Part shown: positions 13,080-25,934 of the stretch, piece by piece | Numbering within the stretch: position 1 is the first letter of the stretch | Layout: each line of letters begins with the position of its first letter | Source: Phoronis ovalis | Lineage: Eukaryota > Phoronida > Phoronidae | DNA: 46,570 bases | Reading direction: 5' to 3' | Assembly (NCBI GenBank): GCA_028565635.1 | Contig: JAOXYB010041393.1 | Coordinates: forward strand, 1 to 46,570 | Translations under genes and position numbers: made by a program | Notes under the pieces: model-generated | Seen by the model: the letters and a program-made list of their open reading frames with translations, nothing else | What the model was told of the DNA's origin: nothing | The model's database searches: none

Positions 13080-14935
13080 TTCTCACCCTTTAATTATAGC
13101 CCCCTGTTTTATTTTCAAAATTTCTAACAACACCTGAGCCAACTCCCATTGTTTGTGTTGTCGGTCTATGATATGAGCATTAATGTAGTTCTGGTACCCA
13201 TGGTGCCTAATGTTGGTGATGTCCGCATACTTTTATTGGTAGTAATTTCACATGTATCATTAGATATTATTTTGTTTCTGTGATTGGCTGTTGGCTGATG
13301 GAAGGATTGGTTAACATGTGCTACTGGTATTTGGAAAGTGTGTGCATAATGCTTATTGTGGTTAAAATTCCTTTTTGCAAAATAAAATATTTCCTGTACT
13401 ATGTAATATGTAAATCCACATTTTTCTTGAATTTTTATATGAAAAAAAGTTAAATGCAGGCTATAAAATGCACTATTTATTTTAATATTGCTGTCCATGT
13501 TGGTGCTATAATTTAAGCATCAACAATAAACTAAATTGTAAGTGTTATTACTTACATTTATGGGGGTGTAATGATGTATTATAGGATCATCTTCTGTAGA
13601 TTTCAATATGTCATAAAAAATGTTTGAAAAATATGTTTTTATTATATTGTTATAAACATAAATATTTTCATAAAGTTCAATCCTCCCTTCACTAAACTGA
13701 GTGTTTTTATAATAATATTTAATATTAGATACGTCTTCGTTTGAAATGATTTTTTTGTAATCTTGTTAAATGTGGAAAAAAAAATTGTTTTCATTTAAAT
13801 GGTTAACAATGGAACTGGACCTTGGTACTTTAAATTTGAATAATGAAACAATACTTTTGATAATGAATGTTTTGTTTGTTAATTTTTGTAACTTTCTTTA
13901 AATAATAAGTAAGAAAAGTTATGATTTTATGTAAATATGGGCATAAAATGACACTATACCTATATAATGGGTGTTCTGTTGTATCGTTATTAGTGTCACA
14001 CCACTTGCCTTGGGCTAGAGTCTTACATTATTATTTTTTACAGTCCCAATCACGGCAATAATTTTTGCAACAAAAATAATGCTCACGTGTTCATGCTAGA
14101 TAATGTTTACGACGGATCTCAGCTTTGGTGATTTTTGTGATTGTTCGGTTTTATCACAGAATAATCACCTTTAATTATATAGCTGTGGTGTATTTTAAAC
14201 TATGACCCTAGGCAGAAATCGTGGTAGTATAGAAAAATGGCCTTGAAAAGTGCGCTAACAAGTCTTAGCTAAATTCAAGTATGCCTGTGCTCACAGTTCT
14301 TGTGCATTGCCATCTAATCTTGTTCATTTCAGACCAGGATTATTCCCATAAATCATACCTGATCAAGGCCATGTTAGTAAGCATTTCTAAACAATTTATG
14401 TGTGACACATGCATCTTCAGGAGCTCCACAGAAATAACAGTGATTCTGCAGAAAGCTGAATTTGTGGCCACTGAGTCTGCCACTCTCTCTGTCTGGATTC
14501 ATTAATGTTCTTGATGCATTCAAGTTTGATCAATTGTGTTTGTTTTTTCATCAGCATTTATCAAGATGGACATGTCCCCTGTAGCTATTTCACTTTGAAA
14601 ATGAATGTATGTTTAAATGGATACTTTACCACTGTCTCCAATTTATAGACAGGTATACAAAAACTGTAAACAATTGACTAAGCAGGGGAGGGTTTCCCAA
14701 ACCTGTGTCATTACATAAAACATGCAGGTACACTAATTACCTTGTGTTTATTTAGCTTTACAGGCATACTTGAATCTAGCTTTGTTTTGCAGACACTGCT
14801 TGAAATTTAAACTGTCTACAGTATTTTGTGTATCCTAAATGTTTTTGAAAATTTGTTTCTTTTCCTTTGGTCACTGCTTTATATTCTTTTATTTTGGAGC
14901 TGTTACGAAAGAAAAAAAAATTCAAAAGAAAACCC
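13080..14935. other. Non-coding stretch
   Basis: I see no supportable gene. A 110-codon minus-strand frame at 13166-13498 has low-complexity-like composition, no recognisable motif and no convincing splice partners, so it is not called. Confidence 0.5.
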
Positions 14936-15010
14936 ATTAGATCCTATCCCCGGGAGGGTACTTGACAAAAATGTTAGTAGGGGTGTGCAGACCAAGGTAA
15001 AAAACCCTGA

Positions 15011-15180
15011 CCCTGTGGTAAATAAAGGTCACCAAAAATATACCCTGTCGTAAATGAAAAAACATGAAAAGTATACCCTGTTGTAAATAACTTTCCGGAA
15101 AAAATGTAAAAATTTACGGACCTTAATTTTTCATGCCTGTCGTAAATGCATTTTCCAAGAAAAAACCCTGTGGTAAAATA
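15011..15180. repeat. Degenerate tandem repeat, about 32-bp period, core CCCTGTNGTAAAT
   Basis: The core begins at 15011, 15043, 15076, 15135 (first base changed) and 15166. Spacings are 32, 33, 59 and 31 bases, so a sixth decayed unit probably lies between the third and fourth. The third base of the TNG step varies (G, C, T, C, G) while the flanks hold. The array is diverged and has no clear open frame. It may be an internal repeat of a mobile element; I cannot name a family. Confidence 0.65.
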
Positions 15181-15209
15181 AATATTTTTTTGAAAATATA
15201 CCAGAACTT

Positions 15210-18200
15210 GACTTGGTAAATGTTGATTTATTAATCAGATGAAATACTGCATTCAATAATTAAATTATCAAATTTAAATTAATTATGATTTCATGTAAAC
15301 AAGCCTAGCAAGTAATTCTAAACAGACATATACTAATACATGTTATTGTTGAGATCATATTTCAGATGGTGCTTTTTTTTGCATTGGATTGTGACATTTT
15401 CTATATTTTTTTAATTTTAGCTCTGATAGTGCAAAAAACAATTTTATGACAGCATGTTAATTTAACACTTTGTTTCTGCTCTTAACAAATAAACTTTTCA
15501 AAGAACCTGTTGATTTGGCAAAATACAGGGACAGCACTGGGTGCTCTGTCAATATACCTATACCTTAGTTTCAGGTAAGGGACAGTTTTGTCTCAGCCAG
15601 TAAGACTTCATTAGTGTCAAAATCCAATGTTATTGCCTTTACCTGATTACCTATGTTTTTGCCAAGAGTTGTTTGTTCAATACCAAATCTGTAAATGAAA
15701 ATGTTTGCTTTTGATCATTAAAAATCAGAGGAGTAAACATAAAATGTAATGCTATTTTCTTATCTATTGTAGGTATTGTGAGTAGATAAAGAGAAGGATT
15801 ACCAGACTATAATACCTAATTCAGCAAAAATAACAACCTCAAGGTCTAAATACAAAGAAGGATAAAGAATGCCTTCATTGTAGTAGGAAGAAAATCAAAT
15901 ACTCTTTGGATTTTGGTGCAGTTTGCCTTGAGCTGGCATGGTATTGACATGGGTTGAGGATAGTGACAAAATATTTATAATCTGAATGTAGTTGATTTTA
16001 ATTATTAAAATTATTCTGGAATCTGTATGCGTAATATCATATATATTAGAGAAATGCCTAAATATTGAAAGAATTGCTTAGGTTGCTTAGTTTTTACCTG
16101 GTATTTCACACCCAGTGACATTTGTCATGTTGTTATGTAGGTTACCTGACAAACCAAGGTGTACTCCCTAATCACAAAGTTGGCACATTTCTTACAAGCG
16201 TCCCTCCAGAATTCTTGATTTGAATCTTTTCTTGAATAATTGTCAGAAGACCTCACTGAATCAGCATTTAGCATACATCTGTAGGCGATGTCTTCTTATG
16301 GGGAAACAAAAAGTTAGGATAGCTTGTTGAAACATTTTTAGATGGATATTGTGGGGAATGTGGTCAATTGTATTTTTTTCCAAAATAACACCTGGGCAAG
16401 AGAGATGTCCGGTTTGAAAATAAATGTGAAAAGATATCCATGTCTACCTGTTTGTTTTTAAATATATTTATTATTATTGTTCTGTGCCAGTCAGGTATAT
16501 TGTATGTCGAGGGCTACCACATTATTATTTTTTATTGTAATTTAATATCATTGTTTTCATGCCAAAATCTCATATTATATGCGGTTAAAAACAAAATTCC
16601 TTTAGTCTGTGAGTCTGGTTAGTGAAAAATGAATGTGTATGCTTTGCGGTTGACTGCACTCAAAGCTAGATAAATTTTTATAATCATAGTAGTAAAATTC
16701 GATCATAGCTGCTATTGTAAATTTGATGAATATAGAATCATATTTCGAATAAATATACCGCTCTCATATCTGCCTTGAGGGCTTATGGAGATAACCTCTT
16801 AGAAAAGTACTTGTTTACCACTCCGATTTTTGTATACTGTAAAGCACCTTTTTTTTGTATACTGTTTATTTTCTTTTACCTGTATTTTGTTCTGTTTGTT
16901 TTTATGAAACTTAAATCTTAAACGTTTTCTGTTAGAACTTAAATCTTATTATATTGTAAAGGAAAAATTCACAATGTCTTGTATTGTGTTACTGCCAAAT
17001 GGATAAATTAATGGAATTAAAATGTAATGTTTTACAGTAATATTTTATGTTTATGCAAGACCTTAAAATTTTGTACACCATAAATGATGTATCTAGATTT
17101 TTAAACTGAAGATACAATAAATTGGAAATATCAAATTTAATGTACATTTTAGTATCATCATCGTGTTCTTTTTTTATTAATTACCTACAATTAGACATTA
17201 TATCCATAAGTTTTAAGGCAAATCTGCCAGATTGTTATATTTATAAAGATTTTTAAGGACTGTAGGATCGGCCATAGCGGAATACTGGAGCACATACAAT
17301 ATATTCAAGAAATATCATAACAAGCCTTACAATTGAATATGAAAAGTGATTTCTAATTGAAAACCTGCTGGCTTATACATTTTAATGGTTCACACAAAGC
17401 TACTTTGTGTTTCAAATTTAAGGAAGACATACTAAATCAGTGTAGTAGTGGACATAGCTTGAACGATAAAACTATCCTAAGTATGCTATGCTGAAAGTGT
17501 TTATTGAATATCATAAAATATATAATAAAAGGTGGCCCATATATTTAAAGTACTGGAAGAAAAGCAATCTAAAATTTCAAAACTAACCATAGATACTGGA
17601 CTCTGCATGACAAAATTATCCTTATTTTTGTGTAGGACAGTTTTAATGCTCCTTCTAACTTTAACCACTTAAACGAATTTTATCAGTGTGTAACATACTT
17701 TACTCATGTAATGTGACTAACAAATTTAAATTTGTGTAACCTTTGTTCAAATTTTAAGGATGGTTGAGATAAAATTTCACACTTTTATGGACCTTATTTT
17801 TTATTCTCTTATCTAAGATGAGTCATGCTAATAATAACACTTTGATTTTATATAAAAGAAGAATAATAATGACACCTTTGTTGTCAGGTAACCATACTCT
17901 CTTACACATCACTGAATTCCTATGGATGTACCATCCCATTTAGATTAAAGAAAATTTATTTACCATAACTTTCAATGTATTAAAATTTCGTAAATTCGAA
18001 ATCCATAAGTTTAATTTTGTGCCCAATGTTTGAACATTGCTTACCATGCAGTAATAAGGTAAATAGTCAGCTATATAAATTTATGTAATGTAAGGCAAGA
18101 ATGCTTACGATTTGACTTCTCTGAAATTTTGGTTACGAAATTTTAAAAGGTTGTTATGTTTTTACCTTCAGTGACCAGAGAAAGTAATCTTGGCAGAGAT

Positions 18201-18500
18201 GCATTATTATTATCAAGTTAACACAGGAAGGTACCCAAGCAGTAAAATTGAATTTATTGTAGTTTAATACATTGGGACACTACATCCAAGTGTGTATTAT
18301 TATCAAGCTATTATTAACTGTAAGTTCTGAACCTAAATTAATTAGGAAATAACTGATAATTAATCTGCAATATTTCAGCTGTTAATGATAAGTATCTGGC
18401 ACTGACACTTTGTACTGCTTGTCTTCAATCTATATTTTTACTCTAAAATGGGGAAATGTTCCTTCTAACATAGTCACAATTTTCATTCTCAGTGGAAACT
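15210..18500. other. Non-coding stretch
   Basis: AT-rich with low CpG. No supportable gene, RNA gene or organised repeat was found on either strand. Confidence 0.55.
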
Positions 18501-18549
18501 TTAATCAAATTTGATAGAAAACGCATTTAGACAGTAAGAAGCATTAAGC

Positions 18550-20390
18550 ACTGAGATTTATGCATTTTGGAACAAGAACCTTCGGAATCGTCCGTCCAGT
18601 GCCAATATGTTACAATTTTATTTATGTAGGTGCACTATAATGTAAAAAAACAGTTCAAAAGGTAATAATTCAATTTAGAGAGGTCTTCCGTCAGGTTAAA
18701 ATCCCGTTTTAGTTTTAGATAGCTATTACATTTGGATAATGCCTATACATGAAATAAATGTGTGGGATTGTCAGTTGAAACATAAAAATGCTGTCTGAAT
18801 GTTTTTTTTAACTGTATTCAAGAAACATATTATATGTCTACATTTTGAGTTGTGATTATTGGCTCCATTATACTCACTATTAATGGCAATGCATAGAGAT
18901 CGCCTTTGGGGCTTGTTAAATACATGGTGCTTATCAAAAGCCCTCTGTCAAATTTACATTTCAGCCTAGTCCGTCCAAACAAGATTCCATCCCGTGTGGG
19001 GCAATTTAAATTTTAAATATTATTTACTTTTTGAGTTGACAAAGACAACTTAGTTAGAGTTTGATGTACTTGACTGTCAAGAGGAAAGCTCAATGTAACC
19101 CCTACCGCTGTAGGCTAGCGTACATATTCCATACCTTATATAAACAAGCTCCTGTCGGAAGGGTAATATCACAAAATGATTGGGTCTGTGCTAGACTCCG
19201 AAATGATTTAAAGTTTTAAGCACTTTACTTCTGCATATATTAACATACTTTTAAAACTTAAACTCAACTCGCAGTATAGTATTTGCGTGGTTCAAAACCG
19301 GGAAATTAGTTACAACTGGGAACTGATAAAGCTGGTGAAGGCAAAATGCGGTATTATTGACATTATTAATCTGGAAGAATTTGTCAATATTAAAATCGGC
19401 TTGTTCCGGGGAGACTTGAATGCGAAGAAGTATTAAAAAAAGTGCTTTAAGGTTGAAATGCATTCAGGTGTGTCTTACCTATCAAACAAAACACATTTAT
19501 AATTTTGGTATTGACAGTACCAGATCTCTATCGTTGTTTGCTTCACCGAATTCTAGTACACAACCTGAAACTACCTTTTCAGATTGTTTGATCGGGCAAA
19601 ACTTATGTGGGCTTTCTAATAATGTAATCAATAACAGCGTCGTCTTATAATGTATAAAGCAAATGAAAGATGGTTCCCCGAAATGGTTTTCCCTTATGCA
19701 CAGACGGAGATAAGGGCTGTGGATTTTCCCCGGATTTTCGAGTCCGCAGTTTTCAGTTCAATTTATTCGTGGTATATTCGAAGGACTGTAGAAGTTGGTG
19801 TTTTGTAGGTTTCCGGTTTTTGTTTGATAGTAGAATTTTCTGTTCGTATCCACTTCAAAAGACGGTAAAGGCAGTGATGCCTAGCAATCCATGAACATGC
19901 AGCTAAGTTGAAGAAACCTATTGAGTATTCATAAAATACAAGTTAAAAATCTTATGGTAAACTCTTAAAAATACCGACGTAACTACAAAGTATTAAACAA
20001 TATTATGTACATGCTACTATTAATTAAACTTTTTTTAAATTCGACCATTTCCATTAGTATAAATAATTACATGATATTTTTCAAAGGAATGTGATAATTT
20101 TACTTTTAATTATTTTGTCTTGGGGTAATGAAAGGAAATGAATATTATTACATATAACTGCATGAAAATCAAAGACCTTATGAAGCAACATTGCTGCAAT
20201 TAAGTATTTTGCTTAATGAGGCGATATCACGAAAATTGGCTGTAATTCGGGGTTGCGTAGGCACAAACGCAACCATTCGGCGTGGAACCTTTAAAGTGCT
20301 TATTAAACTAAACCATTCATGGGTATCGGATAATATGCTGGGACGCGGCCTTTTGTCAAACTGTAATATAAACTAGATTCGCCTTTTAGC
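18550..20390. other. Non-coding stretch in which CpG becomes common
   Basis: CpG density rises visibly from around 18.5-19 kb. Frames at 19420-19650, 19670-19894 and 20191-20376 are open but show no recognisable domain or splice partners. A perfect 8-bp stem with an 8-base loop lies at 20251-20274 (GGTTGCGT paired with ACGCAACC), and its GGTTGC core recurs at both ends of the element that starts at 20398. Confidence 0.5.
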
Positions 20391-20397
20391 AAAGGCC

Positions 20398-20852
20398 AGG
20401 TTGCACAGAAAAATAGCTGGATATATATCCAGACCTATTAGGATTATCCTGGGATGGATGTTCAAATACCTCTGGATGACCTTTACCTCTTGTCGAAAGC
20501 TTCATGAAATTTTGAGATTTTGACTGTTTGACCTCTGAATGACCTTTTGGACCTCAAAGTTAGCTAAGATAACCTCTAAATGACCTTTTGACCCATAAAA
20601 GACCTAAAAAATTATCAAGGTGACCTCTAGGTCACCAGATATCTTCATTTTTGAACATTTTAAGACATTTTTGAAATTTGACCTACTGACCTCAAATTGA
20701 CCCCAGACCTAATTTTTGTATGTACCCCTCCCTACTAAGTCCACACCTTAAGTTTGACACCCATAGCTCAAAGCGTCTCCAAGTTACAGACGTTTGAAAA
20801 TTGGAAGGAAAGAAAGATACAATCTCAATAGGTTGCACTTGCTGTGCAACCT
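20398..20852. mobile_element. Putative 455-bp non-autonomous element with 11-bp inverted ends and many TGACCT motifs
   Basis: The left end AGGTTGCACAG (20398-20408) is the exact reverse complement of the right end CTGTGCAACCT (20842-20852). The right end also forms a hairpin: AGGTTGCAC (20830-20838), five-base loop, GTGCAACCT (20844-20852). There is no coding capacity, so if mobile it would depend on another element's enzymes. I find no clear target-site duplication, so the class (MITE-like, or Helitron-like given the terminal hairpin) is open. The interior has repeats of ACCTCTNNATGACCTTT beginning at 20468, 20531 and 20572, with a shorter relative at 20623. Confidence 0.5.
20468..20703. repeat. 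Internal repeat cluster of TGACCT/AGGTCA half-sites
   Basis: TGACCT occurs at 20477-20482, 20529-20534 and 20540-20545 (direct repeat, five-base spacer), 20621-20626 with AGGTCA at 20629-20634 (everted, two-base spacer), and 20679-20684 with 20687-20692 (two-base spacer). TGACCC follows at 20698-20703 after a five-base spacer. TGACCT is the complement of AGGTCA, the half-site for many nuclear receptors. Five-base direct repeats are the classic retinoic-acid-receptor spacing. The sites are seen; receptor binding is inference. Confidence 0.6.
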
Positions 20853-23800
20853 AAATATGTTTATGCACCTAAGTTTTAATTAGGATTATTTGTCTTTAAT
20901 AGGATTTGGTAGTAATTGTGTGAAATAATTCCTACAGGCTGAGATAAATATTACTGTATTTTGTTATACCTGTACACCTCTTACTACCAAACCTTCTTAT
21001 TTAAACATGATTAATGCTTTAGACTATATTCTGTATAAATGTACTAAATAATAAACTAGAAAAAGTCAAAAATTTGTTTTAAAATTAATAGTACATAGTA
21101 TATCTTGTTGCATATAGGGATAGAAATGTATATAGGGATTTAAACTCAATTTTTAACAAAATTGAATTTAAAATACAACAGGGGTCTAAACTTAGATTAG
21201 CTTTTGCTTGAAGAGTCACGAAAAACAAAGCCGTTTCGTACTTTTGGGACATTTTAACTTTCGACTACTGAATCCTTTGAATGTACGCGTTTTATTTGCA
21301 GTAATAATGTACAAATACTTCCTTGTATTTTTACAAGATTTTCTCAAAGACAAAATTCCCTATAATAAATTTACTTCCGTGAGTTTATAGGAATTTGATA
21401 GTCATTTGAGGTTAGTGGAGGAAGCTCATTCAATCTTCGGGCATGGGTCACCGAAATAGTTTCCAAGCCACGAATCAAACAACATTTCGAATATATTTTA
21501 CCGGATTTTGTTGATTCTTTAGGAAATAGTTATTCCGTTGCAGGATATGGACCAGGACGGTACGGAAGTTTTAATTTCACTTCATCTGCCATAGTTAGTA
21601 TAAGCTGTAGGCGTTCTAAATAAATTTATATAAAACTTTGCTTTAACTGTAGGGGTTCAATGTAAAAGTATATTCAACTTTCCTATTGCATCAGTATTAA
21701 ACTTGGGGTATTAAAGGTATGTGTATTCCGATATGTATTCAGAATTCGCAATCGACATAAGAAACTGAATTAAAATGTAATACAAATCTTCAACCCTTCT
21801 AAACACATCTCTATGATGCGATAAGAGACATTACTCGATCTCCACTATATTGGCCGATTTGGGAGTACTGAGATCATATGTTCTCGTTTCAACTATAAAT
21901 TCTCATGATGGAATAAAAATTTGGTTATGACGATCTCCATCCAGTATTTTATTAATCCAATGCATTTTTATATTTGCTAGTGTTTTTAAATGCTACTGGG
22001 AAAAAAATACTCAGAGAATTTGACCAGAGCGCCGAAGTTGTCGGTGATGGAATTTATTTTATATGAGTGATTAACTTAAGCAATTTATCATGCTCAAAAT
22101 AAGTAGAAACGATATCTGTTCTTATTTATTTGCGCAAAATGAATTTGGACAACCTGTTGGTAAAGGCTCATTGAATTTCGAATTACTCTGAACGGTGACA
22201 ACAAGTGGTTCGTTGTATGTTTGAAACTTGGATATAAATAAGAACTGACTGATTCTAATGGAACATAACAGCATGAATTTTAATTTAAGACTAAATTGAT
22301 TACGCTTCTATTAACTTCATGTACTTTTTCTTGGATAATCGGTCAATGGGTCAATTTATTGGAAGATGCTTTCTTCAGGGTTTCATAACCATATAAGCGT
22401 CAATATATTGTACGTGTGTAATTATATTTAACTTGGTTAAATTGTTTTCTGGGCAATCGGTGAACCCTAACCGTAACCGGTCATTAAATACTCGTAGAGC
22501 GTTTTCCGTCAATACAGGCTTGGTACCGTTCGCGTGACGTCTTTAGAAACACAACAAGTACCACTAGTCGGGAGTCTTCAATTTTTTTCCGGGAAAAAAC
22601 ACTATATTATTTATTCACTGACCACTAATTTGCCATAGTACAATTGTGATGCCAAATTCTATTTCTCATGATATTGTGTTTCGTGTTTGAGGAAGCTGTT
22701 TCACAAATTTTCATGAGGTCATGTTATAATTAAACAGGGAGGCGAGGCTGTTATCAGTGTCCGGCTTGTCTACTTAAAATGGTACAGACATCATATATTT
22801 CCCGATGATTTGTAATCATCTTTGCATGAGGACCTTATCTGTTCAAACTGTTCCTAAATTTTGTTCTGGCTTCACGCCGTTTTGTTTATTTAAGCTTCGT
22901 CGTGAACTTGATTTCTATTTAATCGTTAATTTTACACTCCTCGATACATGTTTTTTTCAAACATTTTAAAATGTTTTGTTCAGAACACCTTTGTTATATG
23001 CATGTGTTTTTCGTCCGGAGTTTTTGTGACGTCATGATTGCTTAAGGTTTTATAATGTTTACCGCTGACTGTGTTGTCCTTGATAATACTTCAGCGTAAT
23101 AACCCGTTTAAATACTCCTAAAATTTAAATACCAATTTCCTTTTAACTTCAAAATTACAATAGGAAATTAGTTGTTACTGTTTTAACGATTTAACAAAAA
23201 GCACAATAAATCTTTTACATACGACTATCGGATCATTAAAGGACTATCGCCTAATATATTTTCAAAGGGGTATTACACTAATTGTTGATGTTGGAAATTT
23301 TGAAATGTTCAAACTATTAAATCCCAGTAAACTCCCAGTTTTTCAAAAGAATTCTGCTGCATATTATTCTATTCGTAAATTTCCACCGCCCGCTATAAAC
23401 CGATGTTATGAATCAAAATGAAATGATTTTCTGACGTTTGAGGAGTTTCAATTCATGCGACTGAATTCGTACAATAAACGTATTGACTGTATTCACAATT
23501 GGTGTTGCCGGTTTATTATTTTTCTTCATTTCATTCATTCGTGTTTTTAGATAGGCTTTAGAATAAACATGCGCTTATTTTTCAGCCAGTTTTAAATGAA
23601 TCGTTGTTTTTGTATGAAGATTAGAAAAAAATACAGCAACTCGGGAAATACAGGTTCTTATGCTATGTAACCATGGGGCTATACATTAGGCGCCTTTGGG
23701 TGCTGGGCACAGCACAAATTGGAAAACGGCGATTTTTTAACTAAAACTCCATGTCTCAGCCGCCTGTATTTAATCGTCCCGCCCTAAAAACCACAAGGAA

Positions 23801-25100
23801 AGATTATATTATGTCGAACCCCTATCTAAACCACAAAGTTTACCCTGGCCATATTCTGACTTGTTATTGTCAATGTTTACTTCGTCCAAAAAAACGGCGA
23901 ATATATTATACTATTTGTAATCGCACTGGAAACAATGTAACTAAACCACTCGCAGCACGTGAAAAGTGTAATTCAGTTTTAACCCAAAACTTCATGTAAA
24001 CCCGTAGCCAGTTTCCACGATGTATTTCTATTATCTTCAACTAATTCTACGTAATACAGTGATATTTGGTTCCAATTTGTGGTGATAAAAATTGTATTCA
24101 TAATTTGTTTTTCACAATATAGGAAACTCTGTAATACCCTCTCAACAGTTTTGTTTGCCGTACAGATGAATTTAGATCAGGTTTTAGCTTATTTTGTGAC
24201 TAAGCAAACACTACAATGGAACTGCAAAGTACTTTATAAATGGGAAACAGTGATGTTATTTTCTTAAATGCATTCATTGTGTGTATTTGACATTGAAGTA
24301 ATTTAAATGGCTTTGAAAACGTGGAGTAGAATTTCCAACGAATATAATAAAGCACATGGCCTTACATAAAATAACGACCTACTTTCATACCGGATTTTAA
24401 ACGATAATTTTGTGTTGTTCATACATTCTGGCTACACTTGATAAGTTATCAGTGTCAAACATTCTGATTCAGGGTGTCAGTCGTAACTGATTATAGTTAT
24501 CAGCACAAATTTTAACATTTTAACTTGTTGCCGACTTTCCACCCAAAACAACTTGTTGCCGACTTTCACCCAAAACATAAACTTTCCAATTCCTGATCCT
24601 ACAAACAACGGTGGAGCATTTCTCTCTCGAAAGCAAGTGGTCAATATTAGCACGTACCACACATGCCTATCTGCCAAAGTTAAATTTCACATCTGGATAC
24701 CACATACTGCACCAAGCTATATAATTCATTTCAAGCAAACCAAACTATTCAAATCAACAAGTTCCAGATTTTCTGTATATTTTTACCCTGTAGGTTAACC
24801 CGACCACCCGACTCCCTCAAGTTTTAATTAAATACTATAGTGTTAATAAGTACATTGTATTGACAGTCTGTTCAGAAATCGATTTTCAGATTTCCTACAA
24901 TTACCAATACAGTTCAATACTTTGGAAATGATATCCTAGCCAAAAAGTCTGTTAAAAGTCGATTGTGACTTTTAATCATCGATAAATTACAACTCGACAG
25001 CCCATGTTATATTTGTTAATGCCAATTTGCTATGGAGGCATATTCAGGTCAAGTTAACTGGAGTTAAGTATGCAACCCAGTTTTAAGCAGAAGTAATAAA
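20853..25100. other. Non-coding, CpG-retaining stretch downstream of the TIS11 gene
   Basis: No exon series was found. CpG is common (by eye about 15 to 20 per 600 bases at 21.0-21.6 and 22.4-23.0 kb). One full palindromic CRE, TGACGTCA, lies near 23028-23035. A short frame on the minus strand near 21.59 kb starting MADEVKLKLPY stops after 20 codons and has no clear splice donor, so it is not called. Confidence 0.5.
24522..24576. repeat. Tandem duplication of about 28 bp (two copies)
   Basis: The unit beginning AACTTGTTGCCGACTTTC lies at 24522-24549 and again at 24550-24576. The second copy lacks one C. No coding context. Confidence 0.85.
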
Positions 25101-25235
25101 ACACAAGTTCAACAGTTTCAATGAAAAGCAAAATTTTAATTCAGATGAATTATGTCTTAAATACACTGATGAAATGAGAAAACATACATTCAACACTTGC
25201 ACTCCCCCTTCTCTTTGGTCATAATTTAACAAGAA

Positions 25236-25266
25236 ATAATAATAATAATAATATAATAATGATATA
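25236..25266. repeat. (AAT)n microsatellite
   Basis: Interrupted AAT/AATAT repeat inside the probable 3' UTR of the TIS11 gene. Confidence 0.75.
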
Positions 25267-25337
25267 ATCTATTTATGAACACAAAACTCTCAAGGAGTTT
25301 TCTCAATATTAATTTACAAAATGCACAGTATTTGTTT

Positions 25338-25346
25338 AATAAATAA
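25338..25346 (-). promoter_or_regulatory. AU-rich nonamer UUAUUUAUU
   Basis: An exact match on the transcribed strand to the optimal tristetraprolin-family RNA site, located in the 3' UTR of the TIS11 gene itself. In vertebrates this arrangement lets the protein limit its own mRNA. Confidence 0.6.
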
Positions 25347-25934
25347 GTTTTCACATAAGTTAACAAAAAGTACCATACAGATTCTCACTATACATGCTGC
25401 TTAGTTTCATATTATTGCATGGTTTTGTACCAATTGAATGCAACTGAAAATCGTTAACTGCACTTTGTTTATACAAACAATGTATGGTCTTTTTTATAAA
25501 ATAATACAAAAGTGGAAATTTAATTAACACAAATTTAAACACACTTAGTGGTTCAAATTCCCCTCCATCGCAATACTATATAGTTTCGTCTTTTAAATAA
25601 ATACAAGTTCTGATAAGGAATGGAAGTACATAAATATTTTTGACAAGAAATTATTACACATTCTGTTCAGCTTTTTTGATACTTAAAATAAACCGTCAAG
25701 AAAATGCATAGTTTGTAATTATTAAGTACAAAAGCCCTTTAGAGTAAAGACTTGGTCAACTATCAGGTGCAAATTCCCCACAAAGCCAATAAATCTAAAC
25801 TTATCTGCTTTTACCTTTAGTAGATAAGAATTTAAACTACTTTTTTTAATCTTATCCAACTTTGTCAAAAAACAATTAAAAGTGTACTACTGCCTCAGAT
25901 TTTAACAAGGTCTGTCCTTGAAACATTTCATTAC

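Larger units (their letters stand above)
25120..25934 (-). promoter_or_regulatory. 3' UTR of the TIS11 gene with AU-rich elements
   Basis: The sequence after the TIS11 stop, read on the minus strand, is U-rich. It contains the nonamer UUAUUUAUU (complement of 25338-25346), the overlapping run UAUUUAUUUA (complement of 25594-25603) and another AUUUA (complement of 25631-25635). These are the preferred targets of the tandem CCCH fingers encoded just upstream. The distal end is uncertain: no AATAAA is evident, and an AUUAAA variant (complement of 25135-25140) is the best candidate signal, giving a UTR near 800 bases. Confidence 0.6.

Noticed and set aside
13166-13498. 110-codon minus-strand frame
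   Set aside because: No recognisable motif, no partner exon, and composition typical of AT-rich non-coding DNA; close to a LINE fragment but not resembling reverse transcriptase.
21535-21600. Short ORFs near 21.59 kb (minus MADEVKLKLPY; plus MDQDGTEVL after TTGCAG)
   Set aside because: Both stop within 20 codons and no supporting splice sites or neighbouring exons were found.
23751-23999. 82-codon plus-strand frame in CpG-rich DNA
   Set aside because: No domain, no homology recognised and no splice context.
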